From positions 15,314,001-15,378,000 of the forward strand of contig CM082578.2 in NCBI GenBank assembly GCA_040954595.2: a DNA stretch of 64,000 bases. The letters run 5' to 3'. The translations under genes were made by a program, and so were the position numbers. The stretch is from Balanoglossus misakiensis (Eukaryota; Hemichordata). The notes under the pieces were generated by a model, which ran no database searches, was not told the origin of the DNA, and worked only from the letters and a program-made list of their open reading frames with translations. Shown here piece by piece: positions 1-13,511 of the stretch (positions within the stretch are counted from its first letter, which is position 1; every line of letters begins with the position of its first letter).

Positions 1-2014
1 AACAAAAAAAAGGCTTGAGTTGTTAACTGCAAAGTGCGCATGTGCTGATCCACTTGTTTGAAAACACGGCAGACTCAAAATGGCTGAAGGCAAACGAGAA
101 GGATTGCATTAAATTTGAAGCTTTTGTCCCATGCCCACACACATGCTCATGATGCTTTAACGAAGCAACGATGACTCGACGTAGAAATCGAAGTAGTCGT
201 CCCATTCTCAATCCACGATCATTGTGATTGGAAACTTGATCCAAAGTTCCAACAGAAAAAAGGCTATCAATCACGCAAGCTGTCCGTGCACAACATAAAA
301 TCGACTCTAGAGTTTAAAATCTCAAGTCGATGAAATGAGACTGACATACTTCTTTCGTAAATTAATGTAGTAAGTAAATGGTTGAAGACATAATCGACGA
401 CGTTTTGTTTGTGCTGAATTGCCTGCAAACTATTCCGCGCACTTCCTTGTTAAAGAAGCAATTTTGAAATTGCTGTCACGTGACACGGTCTAAAGTAATC
501 CTTCACAGGATGTCGGTACCTTTGTTCAAAATCCCACAGCCCAGTTGTAGTTGAAAGATGCATTTTTTCTGCTATCTTGAAATTTAATGTGACGTCTTTG
601 AGACTCTTGGGACTTAGCCTTCCGTATTAGGCACGATCCAACAAATTCTCACATGCGCAATTGACACAAAGTATATATAGTCTATATAGTCTATACATAT
701 ATAGACGATGAATATAATGATCTCACATGGTAAACGATTCAATTTGGTTGGCATGTATATGACACCATTATTTAAACAAAAACATATGTTGCTCAATTAA
801 TAGTGTACAATGTGTTTGAATTTCCTTCATAATTAAGTCTAATACAACTGCCAGATGGCAATTTAGTTGTAGTTTCACCTATAGTGTCATTAATTAGACT
901 CAACAGAACCTGTGTCGGTTAAATTTAGGCGTAGCCAATATTGATGTGATGCCGTACCCTGTTTGCTTACACACTGTGTCCGATGCCCTCCTATGATTTC
1001 TGAAATTTTGTGAGTGACCTTCCCCGTGCCATCACTTGCTGCGTGTCTGGGGGGCAAATGTCAGTCAGCGTTTTGGAAGCCTCACTGATGATTCAACATT
1101 TCAGACATTAGCTATAACATCGCAACAGCCAGACCGCTCGTGTGGAATACTCAGAAGGGTTGCTAATACACTTACATGTGCTATGTAAAGCAATCGTGTT
1201 AGATTTCCATTCTATAAGATTTCCAATGGGTTGAACATTTAACTTTATCAAGAAAACGGGATTACGTAAAATTAGAATTATGTAAAAAAAAGCTAAAAAC
1301 CTGAAGAAAAAACTTTGAAAACCCCTTTCCCTGTGGTCAGGCGGGTTACAATTACAATGTAGTGCTTTATAGATATTACAAGTGGATGCTAAGGGAAATA
1401 TCTTGTATTTGTATCTGGCACGATTCGTAGTAATTCGAATAAGCTTGGGAATATAGCGGTAACAATGTTACATGCCGAAAGTTAACTAAATAAAGAAAAT
1501 AAAGTGTATTGTATCTCGAGAATTGGTCGTGCTGTTCAAGAAATGTAATTTTCGATTCCTTTGATGACAACATGCTTCTCATGTAATTCTATAGGCCTAT
1601 GTTTGACTACCGGTAAGAGGTTCATACATCCGGGGATATTGCTCTGTGAAAAGTTTGCGAAATCAATAGAGTATAAGAAACTGCTCAAGTTACCGTCAGT
1701 AATAACAGAGATACGCTCTGTGCACTTACATTTCTGTGTGACCTTGTGGAATCGTCACTGAAGCACTAAGTACATTATTTTTGTAGAAAATGAAGGCGGG
1801 AGCTAAATGTGATGTGTGCCAGTGCCACAATTATACACTTCTCTGCAGACAATACGGTTGCTATGATGATTTGCTAACATATTTCCATCAAGAATAACGC
1901 GACGAAAGTAGCTTTTTTGCTCATTATATGCATTTGTGAGGTTTTTAGTAGAAGAGAATTTAGAGATAAAATTTAATCACGTTTTCTCTTTTTTTTCTCC
2001 CAGATGTTTATATA
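1..2014. other. Intergenic, no gene supported
   Basis: AT-rich sequence with only short random open frames. A T-rich tract ending in CAG at 2003 could be a splice acceptor, so the GPCR that follows may have a non-coding 5' exon somewhere here. I could not identify that exon. Confidence 0.5.
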
Positions 2015-3148
2015 ATGGAGCAATTTCAAGATGATTCGGCAAATACCAGCTTTTACTTTTGGTATGGAGACTTTTACGCCAACTTCACCATGGGTCCGTG
2101 TTTCATCGACCCAACCGTTGAGTTCTACACGAGAGCCATTCTCGGTTGCATCGCATTTTTGGGGAATATTTCCTTCATGTTCGTTGTGTGCCGCGTGAAA
2201 TCGACGAGGACAATTCCGAACATGTACTTCATCAACCTGGCCGTGGTGGATATGTTGATGATTGTGACGGAATTGAGTTATGACATCATCAACCAGCTGA
2301 GCGTGCTCGGCCATTTGCCTTACTACCAGAATCTCGTTCTCTTTCAAGAAGTCATCCCTAAAGCCTGGATATTTGTGACGACGACATTTCTATGTACAGC
2401 GCTTTTGACCATCACCTTGATCAGTATTGACAGGTACATCGCTGTCTGCCATCCTTTTAAAGCAAACATGCTCAGGATCAGAAGCAAGAAACGAGTGATC
2501 TCTCTGATGGCCTTCACATGGGTGATGGGGATTGGCTTAGGATCCTTCGCCTTGTTTACTTTCTACATCAATCCAGACGACAAATTATTCGTGGCATGTT
2601 GCATCCTTTTCACTTTGGTCACCGTTTTGCCTGTCTGTTTAGTCATCATATGCTACACTCTGGTCATGATCAAAATTCTGTTGCTGAAGAGACCAACTCA
2701 TCTAACGGCCAAGAAATTGAGAAAACGTAGGAAACGCAGTTCTCACGGGTCAAGCGAAGAGCAACACGTTTTAATATTGTGTGGCATGATTACAGTTTTG
2801 TTCTTCATCTGTTTCGCGCCACTGGCCATCAATCAGCTGATTGAGACGTATTCGAGGATTTTACAAGTTTCACCAATCAGTACGGGCATCAGAACATGCC
2901 TGACAGCGACGCAAACGATTGCCTTGCTCGTCCACCTGGCGCTCAGCCCAATCCTTTACAACGTAGGCAGTCACGTGAGAAGAAGAGCTTTTCGGAAGGC
3001 GTTCTGTTGCCTGTGGTGCTGTTGCTGCTGTCTAACATGTAGGTCACATGACAGATACGTTTACTGTGACAGAACAGTGCATGAACTTCGATACTTAAAC
3101 GATAGACGAACTAGCGCCAGAGGCTCCACAAGATTGAGTGACCTATAA
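2015..3148 (+). CDS. Class A (rhodopsin-like) G protein-coupled receptor, orphan
   Basis: Single-exon 377-residue seven-transmembrane receptor of the plasma membrane. Visible landmarks are a short N-terminus with N-glycosylation sequons (NTS, NFT), the TM1 GN, the TM2 LAVVD aspartate, the TM3 DRY in SIDRYIAVCHPF, the TM4 Trp (FTWVMG), the TM5 Pro and Tyr (LPVCLVIICY), CFAP in TM6 where CWxP is usual, and SPILY in TM7 where NPxxY is usual. A cysteine cluster just after TM7 (CCLWCCCCC) is a likely palmitoylation site. The overall style resembles peptide-type receptors. However, the position 25 residues before the DRY Arg, normally the disulfide Cys, is Pro (IPKAW), and extracellular loop 2 is very short, as in melanocortin and lipid receptors. 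The ligand cannot be assigned. The ATG follows a splice-acceptor-like CAG at 2003, so a 5' untranslated exon is likely. A possible AATAAA lies at 3517-3522. Confidence 0.93.
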   Translation: MEQFQDDSANTSFYFWYGDFYANFTMGPCFIDPTVEFYTRAILGCIAFLGNISFMFVVCRVKSTRTIPNMYFINLAVVDMLMIVTELSYDIINQLSVLGHLPYYQNLVLFQEVIPKAWIFVTTTFLCTALLTITLISIDRYIAVCHPFKANMLRIRSKKRVISLMAFTWVMGIGLGSFALFTFYINPDDKLFVACCILFTLVTVLPVCLVIICYTLVMIKILLLKRPTHLTAKKLRKRRKRSSHGSSEEQHVLILCGMITVLFFICFAPLAINQLIETYSRILQVSPISTGIRTCLTATQTIALLVHLALSPILYNVGSHVRRRAFRKAFCCLWCCCCCLTCRSHDRYVYCDRTVHELRYLNDRRTSARGSTRLSDL

Positions 3149-6100
3149 CTTTACAGGGTAATTTCCCAGGGCGATAATTAGGCTGAACTTGGATGCCAAG
3201 CTTTTATGTCGACTTTAATTTCGTCGTGCATTCAATGCCTACGGACTAAATATCCCCAATTCACATGCTTGGATATAAAGTCGTGTTATTAAGTGTCTGT
3301 TTTAAGAACGAGGTCACATCCGGCCGTGATAAAAAGCAAGAGTTAAAACACGCGTCGCATGAAACATCGTTAATGAGTAGAAAGCTCACTCTGAGACGGA
3401 TCACGAAAAGCAATTAACAAAATGCCGCCTATACCATCGTTCCTCCCAACTTCAACGAACGTAACACAAATTCTCCGTCCGTCCTACTAGAAATGTATTT
3501 CCACCACTTCCCATAAAATAAACAATATACGCCAATCCTATCTCTGCTCATCGGGGAAATTACGAACTTGAAAACTGGACCAATGCATTCAGTATCTATA
3601 CTTCGTAAGCAATCTCGTTGCTACTTTGTGTCTATATGTTTAAGCAACGTGGCTCCATCCATGCTTTTCGTTTCCATTTTCTGAGCAACTAATTTATTTT
3701 AACGTTGCCCTGAATTTTAAGAGAGTTAGAAATACATTATGTTGGTTTTACGGAATGACGTCGATCTGTTTTGCCTGACTCTACTGGCACGTGACTTGAA
3801 TCTTCAGCGCAGCAAATTCAATCACTGCAAATCAGGTAATTAAGGAAGGCTAATTAACACAGGCACATTTACGTCGCGGATGTATATACTTTTAGACATA
3901 GCATTGTATTTTACGTAGCAATGTGGTCAAACGACCCTCACACCTATCGCACTTCTTATGTACAGAAAGTATATTACAGGTACTGCACAGGTAAACCTTT
4001 GATATTTCATCAGGAAACCCGAATCACAATTCCGTCGGTACAATACAGCAATCGCGTTCCTCTGGTCAATAACACCCAGGCGAATGGTGGGTATTTTAAT
4101 CGCAAAACAGGGTTGTTTGTGTGCAATAAAATTGAAGCTAAGCCTAATTTCTGACCACATCTAGAGTAACGCACGTCACAATGTTCTAGTGATGCTATCA
4201 TCTCATGCAAACAGCCAGGTTTAATCTAATATTGCAAAGCTTCCCAAGTGTTCAAGGGCACTCCTACGACAATCCAAACATTCGAAAGGCTCAGCCATGC
4301 AAGCCAGCTGTAATTTTGCCTTTGCGAAATTAAATGCGTTGGCGAAAAAAACATCACACGCCAAACTTAATCTTGAGCCCTGACCTAATTCACATGACAT
4401 GAAGTGGCTTCGGATATTTAGTGATCTTCAACATTTGACAACTGTCTCCTAGTGCACTGCTCTTTGAAACGGGCATCGGCCAAGCCAAAATGGCGAACCC
4501 GCAGGCTAACGTCACACGGCTATACATGAATTATTCCTGACAGCACAATTCTGTGAACATGTGACCGTGTATAGTTACCTACCCATTTTGTTTTTACTTT
4601 ATGTAATATACATGTACGATGATTTCATTAAAGTATGTCCTTACGAGAACTCAACGAAAGGACATACACTTGTAGAGTTTGCGATGTCTATCACTTCAAT
4701 TATTCTTTTGAACACAAAATCGTGATGGTAGTGAGCGTTCTTGTAAGATCTTTTGCCAATGTGCCTTTACGATTAAATCAATATCATGCCATATCCATAT
4801 CAAGTTACTTGTCATTTGTTGACAGGGCCCTAACCCTCTTGTTCACAAAGACGTCATATCATGTTGACTGGTTTGTAAACGTGAAAGATGTACGGCTAGA
4901 AGTTGTCTGTCAGTCAGAAATATGAATTGTATTTGGTGAAAGCGCACGCAACACGATTTTGAGAAACAGAAATTGTATCTTCTCATCTATAACACGATGT
5001 AATACGCAACTTTTCCTTTTGAAATGTTTTCTTCATAATGTGTATTGGTACATAACGATTAGATGGCTTTTAAATAAATGTGATATCAATTTAACGTGAC
5101 TTTGGATTTATTCTTTGATTTTGTAAAAATAAACAAATATGCTGTAGTGTTTGTTTAAATCATAAATGCGTGAATCAGTGAATTTTATATGCTATACCAT
5201 GATCTTTCAATTCCATCCATTCTTTCAAGGCCGTAAGTCGGGAAATTTGATCTGACGTACAAAACTACTACTTTGGATGTACAGGATATACAGGGATTTT
5301 TTTTTAGAAATTTAACTTCATTCTGTCGCAATTACTGGTCACGACAACTTTCAGCCCGTATTCCCAAGGAAAAAAAGGATTGACAAGGATTTGGCAAAAC
5401 TCATTTATTTATGTATTCATAGTAAGCAAGTAATTTTGTGCGAGTATTCGATAAATTTAGTCTATTCAGTCTTGATTGACAGCCAAGACATTTGTCTGGC
5501 CGCTTTTGCAGTGAAGTGTCGGAGAGGCGTCAGCTATCAAAAAGGAACAGCTCAGTTATCATTATGTAATTGATTAAATCGATTAACCTGTGAGTAAGAG
5601 TACAATGATATCTGAAAGAAGCTCTACTATGACATTTGTACAATTAGCATGCACGACGCGTGTGATGGCTTTGATTAATTTCGGAGACAGAAAATCCATA
5701 AAGGTGGTTCCACAGACGAGCGAAAGGAACAGTTTGGCTAGAGAAGGACATGAACGAGCAGCAAAATTATTAGCATTGAGGAAAGATTACTCAAAAATAC
5801 AATGCAAATATTCGTTTTTCGATGACATTATCAAGACGTTCAGATACCATGGATATCATTCTGAAGAGTAAATATCGTATAGCGCACGTCACCGCATGAT
5901 GTACAAACATAATGTAGAGAACAAGCCGGCCGGAATTTGCTTCGATTTCACGCCTGTGGCACATGAATAGGCAACGTGCTTTATTTCGCTTGACGGCGGA
6001 AGTGATTTGGGTAACCATACTCTCTGTGGAAACCGAACTTCCGAATCGCACGGAATATTCACTCTCCGAAGCCTAATGTACCGTTGATTTTTATACCTCT

Positions 6101-8179
6101 TTAGGGCTTGAAAAGTAAACAACCTCATTATCTTTCAGACTAGCTCAGTCGCTTTCGTGGAATATGGATACGTCATGATGACGTTAATAATCCACATATT
6201 TTAACGTTGTGCTTCGGGCCATCGAGAATATTTAATGAGCATTGCTAGAAATTAAGAACACCTGGATTTGGTGACTTCTTGCAATCTTGCACCGGTGGAT
6301 TTAATGATTCTTGCAATTGGGTATAATGGAAAGAACAGACATGAAGTCATAAGTGGTAGGAATCGTTTCATACTATAATTTATGAGAGAATCTTTTCCCT
6401 ATCTATCTATCAAATTTCTGAATAAGTCGTATACATTGTAATTGGCAAAATAGATTAATAGTAATATATATTAATGATCGGCTTCGTTCATTGCACCATA
6501 CGTTGTGGATCATTTTTCACGTAAATAAAATACGATACAATGATTCTTGCTAAACACTGACTTATACCAAACTGAATTGGCGTTCTGTTAATGTTAAAAG
6601 GTGACGAGCTATTATCTTATGATGCATGTCTATCGGCATAGATACAATTGGGGATTGGTTATTCTAAGTTGTTAGTGCAGCCGAACGTTTAAAAGAAGAA
6701 GTATCATCATTTTAATCAATTTATATGATTTTGTACGGAAATACCTTTCCCTATCCTGATCATGTTTGTGGTCGTCGACCAAGCAAGCTTTATAATACTT
6801 CATATGTCTCTTGTGGTAGACGAATTGCTGCAGTCAGCGGGGAAATTTATACACGTACATATATAATAGTTTTGGCAACTCTTGGGAACCATTCACGCTA
6901 ATCAACCCTGTTAATCGAGGGGGACAACGAGAGATTACATTTTTTTATGCAGTGGCGACCGAGAGACAAGCGAATGCGAGACTCATATTGTATTCATAGG
7001 TTATCGTATTCTTACAAAAATGTATGAAGACGTTAAGTGGTAACAAGTTGCACACCAGGCCTATTGCTCAGCATATTTTTATACATTTGTTGTGTTTACA
7101 TCCCGAAAGAACAAACGTGAAAATTTTGTGTAAAACATCCCTTTTTCTGTAAGCAATAATGCTTATGACGCACATCCTATTATTATTAAATGGCGCGGCG
7201 CAAGTGAAAAAAAGTCTGGTATCCCTTTCGGGGAAGAATTGGATTGTGGGAATAATACCCCTGTCTTTTAACAGTATTCAGTTCTATAGATTATACACAA
7301 ACATCGCCCGAGTCCGCGAGCAAAGCAAATTATCAATCATAATCCATCACTGAAATATTAATGAGGATGTGAGATAAATGTGTTTTTCAACGTTATATGC
7401 CTGTAACATCAGTTTTGTAAGCTTTATAATCTATCATGTCGATATTGTACAAAATCTGGTTAAACTTTGTGTCAGTCAAAATACTAAAATGGTGATGCCC
7501 ACAAAAACCAGAGCTGTGGTTTTTCAGAGTTGTTTAACATACAGAATGTTTCTTTCCATGTGCGTAAGCCCCCTCGATACAAGTGATTTCAAGTCTTCAT
7601 GCTTTGACCGAGAGGGAAAAAAGACACGTTTGAAGAGTTCAATGAACCCATAGGAGCCATGGAGATACCCGTGAGTAATCATGGGAGAGCCGCGTGGTTG
7701 TGAAACGTAGGAGTATCCAATAACATCACTTCGTGACGAGAACTCGGTGCAAAAGTTATCAGTCTCATTATTTTCAAGCTCGTGTGATGTGGAAGTAATT
7801 TTCCTACAAAAGAAGCAATCATATAGGATAGCCACTCTCCATCGCATGACATTTCGGAGAGGTGTATACTTTATGGGGGAGTCATCCGCTACAGCATTCA
7901 TTTTTAAGTTTTTCGGTTTTATGTGTCAATTCGGTAATTGGAAAAGGATATCCCTTAAATCATACAATTTGTTGGGAAAAGTAATACGGAGTAACTTGCT
8001 GTATCATATTCCCGTAAATTTGAGTTTAAGGGAAATTTGGAATATCCCCCTATGTCTAAATGACTGTAATACAAGTGGGTCTATACTTAAGCATTAATCA
8101 GGAAAATTAACAGACTCAGCCTGAACATGATGAAACATGTATTTGACGTAACGGTGTTCTGCAATTTGGGAAATGGCCG

Positions 8180-8211
8180 AAATTTTTTTTTTTTTTTTTT
8201 GGGGGGGGGGG
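8180..8211. repeat. Homopolymer T then G tract
   Basis: A run of about 20 T is followed directly by about 10 G. It is simple low-complexity sequence in the gene-poor interval, and its exact length is prone to sequencing error. Confidence 0.85.
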
Positions 8212-11200
8212 AGGAAAATGCAACTCCCTTCCAAAACAAGATTAAACAAATCTCTGCCGCAATACAGGCTTTCAGTGTTTAAATAATAAATTCCCACAGT
8301 TTCGCACTTTTCATTCGGAAACGGATGTTGTTCTCGTCCATAGAGGATTACTTTTGATTGGCGGTTCGACAGCACGCAATTAAACATGGTCGTGAGAAAG
8401 GGGATTTTATAATATTTTTATCGCAAAATCATCCCCAAGGCCCTTGGTCATGGCTAAATACAAAAGGCTGGTGATAATTGCTGATAAATGCTTGTCGTGA
8501 CTGGGGTAGATCATTCACGCCACCGTATTTCAACACAAAGTTACGATTTGGAGCCTTGCAACCTTAGTCTAAATTTTAAATGGAGAATAACATACATGTA
8601 ATATACCAATTACTATCTCTATTTTCTCGAATGCAAAATAATTATCTGTGCCATAGGCATATATCTGTTATTAACATCTCCTTAGTCATTATGGTGTTTG
8701 TTGAAAAATTATCGTTTTGGGCCAGTGAATGGCTCTCCAGGTGATGTATGAGTATCTATGTTGGGATTGAATCCCAAACATACGGCAGACCAATTTGCCT
8801 AGCAAAGAACTCGAATGACGTATGGGTGTTTCCTTTGACAATGACGGAGGCCTTTCATCAAATCTATATGTACTGCTTTTTTTCTTCAACTTCAGAGTAG
8901 TTGAAGTTGCATGGTAATGTAGTACCACGGAGAGGATGTGTAAATATTAAAAAGTTTACTTTTCTAATATTTCAAGGGGAAACTACAACGTACTATGTAT
9001 AATAATGGGCTAACTGAATACATGTAATACAAGTTTTGGCTTTTCTGCATTTATCCTTCAAAGCGACTCGGAGGATCTCGAACTACTTGTCATGGCTGCT
9101 GCAATCTGCTGCACTTTCATGACCCCCGTGATATCTTACTAGTACATCCTAACATATAAACATACCTTGGCTAGCGAAGATGGCCGTGTATAAGTAAAAC
9201 CGACGAATATTCGTGCAAATTAAGACATGTACACCTAACCCCAGACCTGTGGTCGTTCTTATGGCTTCAAGCGTCTCCTATGCTCAGGCTACAGTACTCA
9301 TTCCTGCCAAGGTAATTGCCTATAGAATTGGCCTAAACGTGTACGATGATTGGATTTTGAAACCTTTCAGTTATTAATTTCCAAAACAGATTCAGCTTCA
9401 TATACAGGAGCACAGGGTAATCCGACAACAAAAACAATAATTACCAGTTAATTGTGTAAATCGACGATGTTCAAAATGAGATCATTTTCCCACCTTAATT
9501 TGATAAATTCTACACGTTGCCATGACATTTCAAAGCAAACGTACTTTGCACGTACACAATGGAAGCATTGGAGATTTCCAGTAATTCGTCATGCATAAAT
9601 TAACAGTTGATGTTTATCAGTAAAGTCGCTTGGCAACCAAGGCAGGTTAACGTACGTTCAATAAACACGATTGTGTCTTGTCATTATGCCCGTTCTGCCT
9701 TCATGCGTCACACTTTCTCTTGACGCCACCACCTTACAAGCTATCTTGAAAAGTGCAAGAAACACCTTGAAAGAAACGTCCCATGACTATCCCTGTATCA
9801 TCCACAGCGAGTGAAATACGCTTGCCCGAGCGTTACATTCAGTTAACATTACACATACATGTACTAAAACGTTAATTGTTGCTTTCAGGTGAAATACACT
9901 CACGCATAGAACATGCTTCAAGCAGGGATTAATGGAGGTCACCCACTAAGCAAAGGTTGAAAGGCAAAAGGCATCGCAATCAAGAATTCGATGGCGTTTT
10001 TTTCCATCCTCTCAGCATTTTGTCAGATGCATTTCTATCCAGATACAGTGCGGCATGGACAGAGGCATGCGAATGTGAACTGAATGTATAAACTCACTAC
10101 AGTCTTGTGAACACAGGGCTCAGATTGATAGACAGCGAAAGTGGCAAACAGGCAGACGAAGGACACAAGATTGACGTTAACCTGATAGAGCAATTGATCT
10201 TAAAAGCATCTAAAGCTCTCTTATAGAGACACAATTAGACTGGAAACCATGGTCGATTAGGCATGTGTGTACTCCATGATTCAAATTTAATATCCTTGTA
10301 ACCTGCATCTAAAGTAGACAACGCATTAACTTTGGAATGGACACTTTCAACATAAATGAATAGAGACTCTCTGAAAGTCTGCCTTGGCAAACACCCAGTA
10401 TTCCTCCGTAAAAGACCCCCCATATAGAAATGTAGGCTTAGCGTCGGCCATTGGAGAGTACAGTCATGTTTCTTACTCGGAATATTCCCAATCAGAGCTT
10501 TGACAAAACTATAGATACGCACAAAACCATATGACAAGTGTCGCATGGGGGCGTGGTAGACACATTACATTCATGCATTCGTGCCTGCATGTATGCATAC
10601 ATACACGAAAATTCATAACCTTATACTACTGGTAATAAACTATTGTAAATTAATATCATAATCGACATGACTGGTTATTAAGAGTTATTGAATTACCCCC
10701 AACCAGTTGGTGTTCTTACACGACTTGGCTGTGTAACATAACTAATCAGGATAATGAACTCGACTAGTCCTCATGGGCTAAATTGTTTTAAACTCAACTT
10801 AATTTCAGTTATATCTCAGTCACAAGCGATTGACGACGCCGTCTTCTTGTTCATAATCACACGAAAGTATTAGTTCGGCCTCAACTCTCTGTTTATAATT
10901 AGCACTCATGGGGTAGGATTAGATAGTGCCAGTTATAGTGCCCTAGGTGCTACTGGTATTACCCAGAGGGGACTGACAGCAACCAAGGCGATAAACTGAA
11001 CACTTTGTTGAGCGCAAGATTTCTACCTTTGCATTTGTTTGGACAATGAATAATTATTTGAATGCATTTCCTCTTTACATAGTTTGGGATGAGTAACTGA
11101 TCTCTAAAGAGAGACTTGCATTCGGCGTAAAAGTGTATTTTGCTTGAAGCATTGCGAACAACAAATATGCATTCCAACCGATCATCGAATTCATGTGCAG

Positions 11201-12450
11201 CTGACACACGAACAATGTGGTCGAAAGATGCATACCACTCTATGGTTTCGCCATTCATTACACATTCATGATGAAATATGTACAACCTTTCGAGCAATTA
11301 TAAATTAGTAAAATTACCTGGGCAGCGAAGCTTTCCTTTAAAATATTCGCCAACATTCTGTGTGTGAAAGAGTACAGAAAAAAAGCATTAATCTAAATCT
11401 TGTCTCATAGGAAATACACGTTAATTAATCTCTTTTCTTCGTTTGTCAACTTGTGGTCAAAACTGGCGAATACCAATGGTGAATACCAGTCTAGCTTGGA
11501 GACAGTACAGATTTCGCATTGCTTCAGCGTCACGGCCTGGGGCGTGGCCGTATGAAGAACGTTGACGTGGGCTTCAATTACCTGTATCAGTCCGTTGTTT
11601 GGCGAAATGGCAACGTCGCTCCTTGCGCACCTCCGTTTCACATTCGATAACGCAGACGAAATACATGCACAGCAGTACTTGTCAGTTCACAGTCGACATG
11701 GGGGGAAACTACCAAACGTCAGAGAGGCGTGCTCCTCTCGTGTGTCATGCAGTGCCCCATGTGAATTCTGGGAACATGGCTTTATTATACCACCTGGCTG
11801 AATAATATGCAAATGACCACCTTCAACCGGTGTTCTGGTGCAAGATATTTAAACACACGCCCAGCGACGACGTGCAATTACATAATGAACCTCTCGAACC
11901 GAGGGAGATTTTGAGTGTTGGAAAAGGAAAAGAGTAATTCGCTAAACTGACCTTGAAGATTAACCAAACGGTGACGTGTCTTTTGTAGCTAAAAGGAAAA
12001 AAAATCGATGAAAACTGATGACTTCACAAGATATCAATCACATTTGCATATATTTCCTAATGATGAAGTCAGATAAGTGCTGAAAGTTGTGTGTTAATTC
12101 ACAGACCTTAGAGTGTAAAAAAAGCAAGCTGACGTTATAAACCAAAAGCCACAGATCAGACGATTTACAGTCTTTTCATTACATACCTTATCATTTGTGT
12201 TATCTCCACATGGGGCATACTCTGATTCCCTTAATACTGATGTGTCAAGCCAGGCGCTGAATATAGGTTTCGATTTGAGTAGATATAAAGTTAGGCACAG
12301 ATTCCCAGTCACGGTACTACACCATTCATCTACTTCTACATGTCCTTTTTCTTTGACGTTTTTTTCTTGGGGAAAGCTAGATTCATTTCAACATTTTGGT
12401 ATCTGGTGATGACTAATACAAAATTTCTCAAAAATATTATTCAAGTTTCT

Positions 12451-12458
12451 GATGATGA

Positions 12459-12492
<34 letters not shown>

Positions 12493-12520
12493 GGTGGTGG
12501 TGGTGGTGGTGGTGGTGGTG
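12451..12520. repeat. (GAT)n(GGT)n trinucleotide microsatellite
   Basis: About nine GAT units switch cleanly to about fourteen GGT units. The frame is open (Asp then Gly runs), but there is no evidence that it is translated. It lies roughly 1 kb downstream of the UXT stop codon. Confidence 0.95.
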
Positions 12521-13511
12521 ATGCCGTAGATGAGTGATAAGTGAACACATTCACCTGACAAACTCTCTCAGAGATTAGTCTTGAGCTTAACCCTGAAAAC
12601 ACTCTTCTTCGTTGAAAGGGATGCCGAACAGATAACAGGGGGCAGTTGGTTCTGCCACAGTATTGATGGATAATTGGAAAATAATCTAGACTTGAGTCTG
12701 ATCACAATATGAAATGAGAAGGCTGCAGGCAAAGAGCACTGGAAATGTCACATTCAGCTGTTGCTAGGGGCAATGTTGACTGCAGATTAAAACACTGGTA
12801 TTGGAGAATATGAGTCTGACCTAGATTACCGTTATAGGACGAGAAATGCCATTTACAGGCATCTGATATTATCAGAATAATCTTACGTCATTTTTAGATA
12901 CTGTATCAGTTTTTCTCATTTTTTATTTCATTAAAAGAAAGTATAAATTGGGTTGCAACTTACTGAAATTAGAGTACAAAGTAGATCATCATTAGTGAAA
13001 ATTAAATCTGTTTTCATAAGTACATGTACACTGATAAAATTAAGAAGCCATACAGAAGACACTGGGAAAGTATCGTATAAATGAGGCAGTATATATGCAA
13101 ATTCAGAAGAAAAAAAAAACGAGTCAATGACCGAGTCCTCCCTGATCAATAAATTAAGAAAATATTGTTGAAAGAAATAATTGTGGAATGGAATGATTTA
13201 AAATTGGCTGAAACATGTGTTGAGAAAATACATGTAGTTCTGGGCAAAACAAAATGGCTGTCCAATGGCCATATTGGATTGTGTTGGGACACATCATGGT
13301 ACATTGTCTTCACACTAAGCTTAAGAGAAACTTGGCTCCAAACATGAATGGCAGCCTTGCAGCCATTATTGGATCATATCATAAAATGAATTGAAGTGTA
13401 CATTGATTGGATGCACAAACTGAAGGACTGATGGAGCCGAATCCCTCAGTCACCTGGACTTTGTCAGCAGAGACCAAAAAAATCAAACATAAAACTCTTG
13501 TCTTTTTAAAT

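Larger units (their letters stand above)
3149..13511. other. About 10 kb without a supportable gene
   Basis: No open frame here has a recognisable domain or consistent splice structure. The longer frames (for example 7524-7901 minus, 7747-8097 plus and 10959-11297 minus) look random. The stretch holds a poly-T/poly-G tract near 8180-8211 and the trinucleotide repeat at 12451-12520. The last part, below 13512, is probably the UXT 3' UTR. A minus-strand AATAAA (TTTATT on plus) lies at 12922-12927. Confidence 0.5.

Noticed and set aside
12451-12537. Asp/Gly-run open frame
   Set aside because: It is an open frame only because of the trinucleotide repeat, with no gene context.
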